Source: a virus
Direction: 5' to 3' (one strand)
DNA length: 20,006 bases
Virus record (IMG/VR): IMGVR_UViG_3300034021_000201
Location: 1-20,006 of that record
Positions 15,601 to 20,006 of this stretch are shown here, piece by piece. A program made the translations under genes and the position numbers. Every line of letters begins with the position of its first letter. Positions within the stretch are counted from its first letter, which is position 1. A model generated the notes under the pieces. The model ran no database searches. It saw nothing but the letters and a program-made list of their open reading frames with translations, and was not told the origin of the DNA.

Positions 15601-18600
15601 GTCTTTCTTTTTAATTCTATAGGATTTTTAGACTTAATTTGAAGGGAAGGTTTAACTATAACATCTGTTTTTTGCTTACTGTCTATGCCTTTTTTTATAT
15701 ATCTATTTAAAAAAACTTGTAAACTTTTAACATCTTTTAAATTATCAACTAATCTAACATTAATAGCACCTTTGTTTTGTTGTTTTATATAAGTTTTGTT
15801 TTTCTCATTCAACATATCTCTAACACTATCTATTTTAGAATACATAGATTTAGTGTCTTCGTTAGATAAATAATCCCAGTATTTTTCTACACTATCTTCT
15901 AATTGATTTATTAAGTCATTAAATTCAGGAGTTGTTAGACCAGTTTTTTGAGTTTTACTTATATGATCTTCAACTATTGTTAAAGAAGGTTTAACTTTTA
16001 TTTCATACTTTGCTTTGAATTTAGATTTTGATTTTTCCATTCCATCAATCTTCTTCACTTCGCTAGTCGATGAAACATTACCAATAACTATAACCTCTGT
16101 AAGTTTACCTACTTTATTACCTTCTGGATTTAATCCGTATCCTTCTGTTTCAGAAAACAATTCCTCGTCTTCGTATACAGATTTCATAAAATGCTCTAAT
16201 ACTTCATCTGCTCTATTATCTTTCATTAAGAAATCAACATTAGGTCCAATTCCATTTCTTAATATTTTTAACCTATACTGTTCATAAGATTCATTAAAAT
16301 TATCATACGTTTTTTTCATCCACGCATAATCATCTTTTATCATTTCTTCGGTTATCTCTGGAAAATCTTCGTTAAAAACACGAGAATAATCACTAGATCT
16401 ATTTATATCTGGTATTATTATAGAACCAGGCATATCGTTTAATGTTGATTCATATATAACTCCGTCTCCATAAGTTGGTTCTGCTTTATCGACGGTAAAC
16501 CAAATAGCTACAGCTTCTTTTTGTTCAAAACTACGTTCTATTCCCTGCGAGCCGCTATGAAATAATTTTTGTTTTTTTAGTTTTTCTGTAAAATTAATAT
16601 ATTCTTTAGAACTTGTTAATTTTGGAAATTTTTCTTCAAAACTACCTTTTAACGAAGCTTTTGTTCCTTGATCAAATTTTATAGTTAAAGGTTTTGTAGT
16701 TTGTTTTGCATTTGGTTTTTTAACCAGTTTACCTTCAACAGAACCTTTTTCTAATGCTGCTTTTACTCCTTTAGATAATTCACCTTTTCTAAAAGTTCTT
16801 CTATATTCTTTTATAAAATCATAAACATCTTTACCAGTATCAAATTTAACTATGTCATCTACGTTTTGTATTTTTAATACTTTTCTTAAAAATTCTTTTA
16901 TCTTTTCCCCTAATCTTTGTAAGAAATTAGGATCCATAGATTCCATGCCTATATTATACTTTTGTAATGCGTCACCAACTACTTGTATTAATTCATCATA
17001 AGCATAATCTTGTTTTGTGTCAATCGCGTGTTGTTGATAAGCCTTCACGCCTGCTAGGATGTATTCTAACGCATTCTTTTCGTTCTGACGTGTAGATTTA
17101 CCAAATAATGTTTTAACATGATCTAACAACGCGTCATGTATCTCTTTGTAATCTTCTGGATTTTTACTTACCAACCTATCAAATATAGAATGACCAGGTT
17201 CGTGAGCAAATACACCTTCGCCTTCTATTCTTTCTTTTATGTTGTATATATAGTCAGTTCCGTTAATGTTTGCATTTACTGCTTCTGCTGACTTTATAGT
17301 TTTTAAAAAAGTTGCTTTCTGTGCTTTAGCTTTTGCTTCTGTTAACTCTCCTGCTTCTACTAATTTAGTTAATAATTTATCATGTTGCTCTATAGCTTCT
17401 TCTATTGTATTAACATTTGTAACTTCAATACCAGATAAACCTTTACTTTTTAATATTTCATTAATAGCGCCAACACCTTTTCCTTGTGTTGTAAACATAC
17501 TATTGATAGCAATATTGTTTTGTTTTTCTCTTATACGTTTTAATTCTTCTTTTTTAATTAATACCTCAGCACCATCTTTACCTTCTATTTCTCTTTCTAA
17601 GTTTTTAGCTTTAACTTCTAAATCGTATAAATCTCTTTTTTCTTGTACAGTATAATTACCATCTAGTTTAGATAGTATTTTTGTTTCTTGTACAAGTTTA
17701 TTTAACTCTCTTTTTTTATTATCGTGTGTTTCTTTAAGATCTTTTATTAACTGCTCTTTATTACTAGAATCACTATTGTATATTTCAGTGGCTTGCATTT
17801 TAAGATCTGCAAGTTCTTTACTTAAATTTATTACTTTGTCATAATCAGAAGGAGGCATATCACCTATTCTCTTAACTAGACCTTTCATAATTTCAGAGCT
17901 ACTATCTGTAAGATCTTTTATTTTCTGCTCTATAGCGGTTGATTCTGCAAAAGATAAACTATTATCTTTTAGAAGATTCATATATTTTGCTATTTTTAAA
18001 GCATTATCTTTTATAGTTAATGTATCGTCTTTTGGTAAAAAAGGTTTTACAGCAGCGCCAATTATATGAGGAGCAGATTGTAACATACCAGTTAACAAAG
18101 CAGTGTCTTTAAATACTCGACCAGTATTATCTAATAAACCTACATTTTGACCAAGTATGAATTTATTTACTGAGTTTTGAATTAAGTTAGTTGCCTGTTC
18201 TGAAACGTTTTCATTCAAGAAATCTATACCTTTGTCTTTAAAGAAATCAACTGATCTTTGTTTCAATGTCTTCTGTACAAAGTTAGTATCTCCTTTTAAT
18301 AAAGCATCTAATGTTCTACCTGAACCTTTTAATATATCAACCGTTACTTTTTCACCTAAAGCTTCTGCATATCCCCAAAGTAATGACGAAGCAACCATTT
18401 GTATAGGATTATAATTAGTTTCACCTATATCATTTGATCTAACGTTTTCTAAGTATTTTCCACCAGCACTACCAGCAGCCATTAATTGAAGACTTGGATC
18501 TAACGCCATTTTGTTTATCGTCCAACTAGCAGCTTTTTTTAAAGTAGATTTAGCAGTTTGTTCAACAACTACTTTACCGACAACTTCTGCCGCAACAGTT

Positions 18601-20006
18601 CTAGCGGCTGCAGAACCACCGCCAGACAAAGCCATTAATGTTAAATTTGGTAGTTGATTTGCTATTAAATCAAAAGAATATTCTCCAAGACTTTCAGCAT
18701 CTGTTATCTCTACAGTTTTTTGAAAATAATTATTCCAAAATTCTTCGCTATATTGATTATACCTTGCTATTGTTTTAGTTGTGTCAGAAACATATTCAAA
18801 ATCATCATCTCCAATCGTTTTAGAATATAAATATCTACCAGGTATAGTCGAAAAATCTGCTACTAAAGAACCAAACCCAATTATCTGAGTAAATAAAGAT
18901 TTAAAAGCTGCTGCTGGTTTTAGTATTAAGTTACCAGCACCATAGTGTCTTTTAAATACGTCAAATTCTTGTTCTGCTGTCTGTAAATCTTCCTGTGATT
19001 TATCTAAACTTTTTAAGTTTTCTTCCTGTGCATATTGTAATCCTACTACAGTATTACGTAGATCGTTATAATAATTAAACTTTGATTTGTATTCTTCGTA
19101 TTCTTCTTTACTTTTGAATTTGTAATCTTTAGTATACTGTTTTAAAGCATCTCCTGCTGCTTGAAGTCTAGGTATTGCTGCTTTTACATTTTTTTCAATG
19201 CGTTGATTTAATAATGCTTTGTATTTTGTTTGTTTAGCAGCATTAATAGATGCTTCTTCAGATGCTTTTTTTAACTCTGCTTGTTCTTCATCAGTAGCAT
19301 CTTCCATAAAATCCTTAGCGTTGTTATCATATATAGAAGCTAACTTTTTCTTTCTATATCTTTGAACAGCTAATTTGCGTATTGCATCGTCATTATACTT
19401 ATCTAATGTTTGACTTTTCTTTAACTCAGCTATTATCTCTGCTTTTTCAGTTGAAAACGCGGTATATTTAGTTTTAACAGTATATGGCGCCTGAAAGTCA
19501 CTTTTAGGAACGTATGTAGTTTCTTTTATTTCACCGTCTCTTGACAATTCATTTTTAATTTCTAAATCTAATTCTGACAACTGTTCTTGATTAGGTTTAG
19601 TGTACTGTAAAAACCTAGCGTGTGCTTCTGATTTTTTTCTACGTCTTACAGCAGCAGCAGCATGTTTTGCCTCCCATTCTGCTTCGTCAAGGGCTTTCTG
19701 TTCATTTAAAGCTTTATTTTTTTTAATTTGTTGGTCTTTATATTCATCAGACCACATCATAGATACTTGATCCTCTTTTTTTGGATTTATTTGTTTATCA
19801 AGATATGCTCCAAAGTCATTAACACCAGGAATTATCTTAAGACTATTGTTTAATGACGCCGAAGAACCAGTTGCCTTTTTGGATGCCCCATTTTTTTGAC
19901 CTGTTGCGACAGCACCCTTTGCAGCAACAGTTTTCTTCTTTCCCGGCGTTACTGGAACATCTTCTTGAATATTACCTTGTTCTTTTATACCAAATTGTTT
20001 AACTGC
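9663..20006 (-). CDS. Giant multidomain polyvalent (probable ejected virion) protein, 5' partial
   Basis: The gene runs leftward and its frame stays open to the window edge, so its start is missing; at least 3447 codons are present. Numbering here is from the first Met in the window (19760); 82 more codons precede it without a Met. Parts in order: charged helices (1-280), a hydrophobic Gly/Ala-rich region (about 280-576), a coiled coil (590-790), a zincin motif HEPGH (853-857), an ADP-ribosyltransferase-like domain (1034-1256), a module found twice (1257-1369 and 1927-2026), a sigma-70 region 2-like part (2127-2206) and a long C-terminal half with a hydrophobic helix near 3040-3070 and a tandem repeat. 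This mix is typical of phage polyvalent proteins that are packaged in the head and ejected with the DNA. No single enzymatic role can be given. The frame is intact throughout. Confidence 0.88.
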   Translation of the reverse strand, partial: AVKQFGIKEQGNIQEDVPVTPGKKKTVAAKGAVATGQKNGASKKATGSSASLNNSLKIIPGVNDFGAYLDKQINPKKEDQVSMMWSDEYKDQQIKKNKALNEQKALDEAEWEAKHAAAAVRRRKKSEAHARFLQYTKPNQEQLSELDLEIKNELSRDGEIKETTYVPKSDFQAPYTVKTKYTAFSTEKAEIIAELKKSQTLDKYNDDAIRKLAVQRYRKKKLASIYDNNAKDFMEDATDEEQAELKKASEEASINAAKQTKYKALLNQRIEKNVKAAIPRLQAAGDALKQYTKDYKFKSKEEYEEYKSKFNYYNDLRNTVVGLQYAQEENLKSLDKSQEDLQTAEQEFDVFKRHYGAGNLILKPAAAFKSLFTQIIGFGSLVADFSTIPGRYLYSKTIGDDDFEYVSDTTKTIARYNQYSEEFWNNYFQKTVEITDAESLGEYSFDLIANQLPNLTLMALSGGGSAAARTVAAEVVGKVVVEQTAKSTLKKAASWTINKMALDPSLQLMAAGSAGGKYLENVRSNDIGETNYNPIQMVASSLLWGYAEALGEKVTVDILKGSGRTLDALLKGDTNFVQKTLKQRSVDFFKDKGIDFLNENVSEQATNLIQNSVNKFILGQNVGLLDNTGRVFKDTALLTGMLQSAPHIIGAAVKPFLPKDDTLTIKDNALKIAKYMNLLKDNSLSFAESTAIEQKIKDLTDSSSEIMKGLVKRIGDMPPSDYDKVINLSKELADLKMQATEIYNSDSSNKEQLIKDLKETHDNKKRELNKLVQETKILSKLDGNYTVQEKRDLYDLEVKAKNLEREIEGKDGAEVLIKKEELKRIREKQNNIAINSMFTTQGKGVGAINEILKSKGLSGIEVTNVNTIEEAIEQHDKLLTKLVEAGELTEAKAKAQKATFLKTIKSAEAVNANINGTDYIYNIKERIEGEGVFAHEPGHSIFDRLVSKNPEDYKEIHDALLDHVKTLFGKSTRQNEKNALEYILAGVKAYQQHAIDTKQDYAYDELIQVVGDALQKYNIGMESMDPNFLQRLGEKIKEFLRKVLKIQNVDDIVKFDTGKDVYDFIKEYRRTFRKGELSKGVKAALEKGSVEGKLVKKPNAKQTTKPLTIKFDQGTKASLKGSFEEKFPKLTSSKEYINFTEKLKKQKLFHSGSQGIERSFEQKEAVAIWFTVDKAEPTYGDGVIYESTLNDMPGSIIIPDINRSSDYSRVFNEDFPEITEEMIKDDYAWMKKTYDNFNESYEQYRLKILRNGIGPNVDFLMKDNRADEVLEHFMKSVYEDEELFSETEGYGLNPEGNKVGKLTEVIVIGNVSSTSEVKKIDGMEKSKSKFKAKYEIKVKPSLTIVEDHISKTQKTGLTTPEFNDLINQLEDSVEKYWDYLSNEDTKSMYSKIDSVRDMLNEKNKTYIKQQNKGAINVRLVDNLKDVKSLQVFLNRYIKKGIDSKQKTDVIVKPSLQIKSKNPIELKRKTQILKDFVDNRLPSFLLGKETGDKADALLLKKIKGFFTISKNNLKYSNIDTSELESYFFDLAKSVRDQEFTTKEIQTKLAEDFELDLSKSRLDAISEQDIQSKIEEILEEDKTRKDKQLEDLSEDDIRNLAIEIVSAEKVFTTSYVLKKGSRRGKKMEQSQFDREIKMFKADLNRLAYLLGERFHKTDILKKIAIGSGGIFDPTSYEQFSSKFRFKKVINDKRLKSIDDYKAVGIEPMKNNIGKIISDFFDKRQKINNIDIDSASYNAVMKEFKTETQKTLSDFTGEQRVAIDKRRQEIADELIKKRQVDTNASVDLTLAEKVELGNNIKEALSKVLSKSNEDSIKDAGAYFFETLFNEYLDSEDKLSYLRFISTIMSLMSSNGTAISRQLAFPRFFSITPGYFIKTSKRTGKQSVQQFHYEHPLKSITFLSNMLDNIKHSSSIEEFKSKYDELIKNYHGFVMNKNDQQIFDADGYTAYSPEFKGNELPISDYSYKVGKDYDVLYIEPSGRVVSLDDFYKTEMFKKEVNESIDDAINNTVKPSLRIISDYTQENKPRKIPTNIALDLLGELHRGVENYWGKVSDENVGVMYQNIEYAAEIVNEREEDKNPIMKAVNEGLNLVTVKDTERRLNDIISDVSVKASLSFNKLVLQDEKRELIKINTDIASKYKSGQTKSEEDQTTINNNIARVREINDFLNKPEGESIKGVSEKNQKISERNSALMKIFKDPNTDERTRDKVKMDLLANNMGLIYNLSKRYWDYQQDETAFTQDDLKEELILQFFELIRTYDPQKNDNFGAYLNGILPRRIPRILENIGTVKTKAGQERAFGNQLSDEGAKQLMSEEEEDLHDKVAKRKVDLTEAMGMEPSTVKDIETKLIRILNSKIPNVNSKEFKQYMQREIRLDITAILRREFGIKTDYAYYINKYWKVLYDALPISVMNKRFQEFTEPVLDNYGRQEFVQIKEDGKSWRNGVTRKKDIDKAYFYGYFLGQYVGLTTRSTRKTALIDTIAEEISFDMTMDLFANNEEFRSKFEEKQEFLGNELAPNYLSEIAKQLDRDTPTTKASLWAKNWLKDNGLFASQGISILNQMVDISRRANTYDSLISKLIDKNPKFKEFIEYFSEKIKSYIIKAKIVLFEKVARMSNKELLLNSTAFSKEQVSKMSNTKIIDELNKLDEDLNKSRVKASFGQWAFMDLGTRFNSILEQKTGIPTGEKYSPATAYVKGRGKGRFRFFLPPDAEDFSGLLYSFLPFGENGERAWNFFQDNLIQPFSSAINNYDKEKMQMIRDYKELKNVSGIKNSTLRSTIYSTNYTVDQAIRLYLWSKQGEDIKMIPENELEIVVEFVRARPELKEYAEQLAKITKRKLGYVPYNNSWLGGTISTDIIDYMNGERREFHLEIWQSHVDEVFSPENLDKVQAIYGLNFRNALESSLHRMKTGRNINNKSDAKSNRWLEWINGANANIMFFNTRSALLQLTATINYIDMEINNPVAAGLAFANQKQFWKDFVMLWNEDYLLDRRGGLRFDVSADDIATAASGKNGFKKLIAKISEAGFAPTKYADSISAALGGASFYRNHYNRYIDIGYTEEEAHDQAISDWSERTETTNQSARPDKVSQIQSTNIGRLVFAFGNTSMQYNRLMKRAFLDIANKRGDWKKNAAKIIYYGAINNMIFSFLQNALFASIFGDDDEQTEEKSIYEDQALASTVDGILDSLLKGSGMYGAIASTAKNMWQKWYEMELSGRKNPQEVPLEILSISPAMSSKMNKLVSAGRTFIYKQEIEKSQEAGWSLDNPAYGSAAKVLSAVYNIPADRIFQKIENLRLASDSSLETWQRTMLLLGYNKYNLNIEEKSEPIDVLSKSDRKTFESYKKVEPALTEEQYMEMKDLEPKVKPTKKNKKTWLNIFNPRLKQEMAKDPLSKSQRKTFEKYKKVEPALTVKDFIEMNNISIREGSNVEEFEKISNELEERKAQESEMTNIKNREE
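9774..10049 (-). repeat. Tandem protein repeat at the C-terminus of the giant protein
   Basis: Residues 3238-3269 (bases 9954-10049) and 3298-3329 (9774-9869) are the same motif, exactly 60 residues (180 bases) apart. The first 22 positions share 19 residues, including LSKS, RKTFE and YKKVEPALT. A Lys-rich linker lies between. It may be a binding motif used twice, for example for packaging or a virion partner. Confidence 0.9.
13143..13382 (-). other. Sigma-70 region 2-like domain within the giant protein
   Basis: Residues 2127-2206 follow the sigma-70 region 2 pattern. NNMGLIYNLSKRYWDY corresponds to the first helix, then comes an acidic helix (FTQDDLKEELILQFFELIRTY), then YDPQKNDNFGAYLNGILPRRI, equivalent to the FDP-KG-x-FxTYA segment of sigma factors. 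In real sigma factors this part binds the core polymerase clamp and the -10 element. The match is by eye; no region 4 was recognised after it. Confidence 0.55.
13791..13982 (-). repeat. Duplicated protein module, copy B
   Basis: Residues 1927-1990 begin KPSLRI and contain GVENYWGKVSDENVGVMYQN. They align without gaps with copy A 670 residues earlier. Eleven of 31 positions in the core (1960-1990) are identical. Confidence 0.75.
15801..15992 (-). repeat. Duplicated protein module, copy A
   Basis: Residues 1257-1320 begin KPSLTI and contain SVEKYWDYLSNEDTKSMYSK. Both copies start with K-P-S-L, and both have the Val-Glu-x-Tyr-Trp signature exactly 34-38 residues after the Lys. The module runs about 110 residues to the next K-x-S-L tetrapeptide (1370). 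Confidence 0.75.
15993..16661 (-). other. ADP-ribosyltransferase-like domain within the giant protein
   Basis: Residues 1034-1256 have the layout of phage ART-like domains: FHSGS with His1068 in the first motif, IWFTVDKAEPTYGDG with Phe1088-Thr1089 in the second, and VIYESTL just after. Such enzymes move ADP-ribose from NAD to host proteins. The final catalytic Glu is not securely identified. The domain starts at a KASL tetrapeptide and ends at KPSL. Confidence 0.5.
17190..17204 (-). other. Zincin motif HEPGH within the giant protein
   Basis: His853-Glu-Pro-Gly-His857 in VFAHEPGHSIF matches HExxH, the zinc-binding and catalytic helix of zinc metallopeptidases. Glu-containing helices follow about 70 residues later and could give the third ligand. 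Such domains are common in polyvalent phage proteins. Protease activity is plausible but not shown. Confidence 0.6.

Noticed and set aside
19755-19760. Met-Met at 19760 as the start of the giant protein
   Set aside because: The frame continues without a stop to the window edge and the upstream codons read as sensible protein, so the true start probably lies outside.
1-20006. tRNA genes, CRISPR arrays, insertion sequences, prophage attachment sites
   Set aside because: No cloverleaf, spaced repeat array, transposase or integrase pattern was found on either strand by reading. A covariance-model scan was not possible.

Overview
The window looks like part of the genome of an AT-rich tailed phage (about 30 % GC by eye). 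The host is probably a member of the Bacteroidota, perhaps a flavobacterium. The reasons are the very AT-rich, Lys/Asn-rich coding sequence, tightly packed or overlapping genes, start codons preceded by A-rich leaders with no recognisable Shine-Dalgarno sequence (a Bacteroidota habit), and a typical phage replication and nucleotide gene set. The host assignment is inference: no tail, capsid or terminase gene lies in the window. TAA, TAG and TGA all end reading frames normally, and I found no tRNA, CRISPR array or insertion sequence.

The left half (1-9544) is a rightward run of fifteen genes. A replication block comes first: a RecB/Cas4-type PD-(D/E)XK nuclease, a single-stranded DNA-binding protein with the classic acidic tail, a terminator, and a T7 gp4-like primase-helicase. 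A nucleotide-metabolism and DNA-processing block follows: a thymidylate-synthase-fold enzyme with dCMP-hydroxymethylase-like active-site residues, a MazG pyrophosphohydrolase fused to a GIY-YIG-like domain, a DUF6378-like protein, an endonuclease I/DUF1064-like nuclease, a 2-oxoglutarate/Fe(II) oxygenase and a compact class II (B12-dependent) ribonucleotide reductase. Small uncharacterised genes fill the gaps, including four ORFs of 35-54 codons and a predicted one-pass membrane peptide. Together these genes would make ssDNA and primers, supply dNTPs, and possibly make modified pyrimidine nucleotides.

The right half (9663-20006) is one leftward gene that is still open at the window edge, giving at least 3447 codons. 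It encodes a giant multidomain polyvalent, probably virion-packaged and ejected, protein. From the N-terminal side I can see a charged helical region, a hydrophobic Gly/Ala-rich region, a coiled coil, a zincin motif (HEPGH), an ADP-ribosyltransferase-like domain, a module present twice, a sigma-70 region 2-like domain, a long conserved-looking C-terminal half and a tandem repeat at the end. Seven K-[AP]-S-[LF] tetrapeptides punctuate the middle and coincide with module edges.

The two convergent halves meet in a 118-bp gap (9545-9662). It holds two 18-bp dyads that differ only by a compensating base-pair change, and a strong hairpin that can end transcription from both directions. The most unusual items are the sigma-like domain inside the giant protein, its regularly placed K-x-S-L tetrapeptides, its duplicated module, and the hydroxymethylase-like nucleotide cassette.
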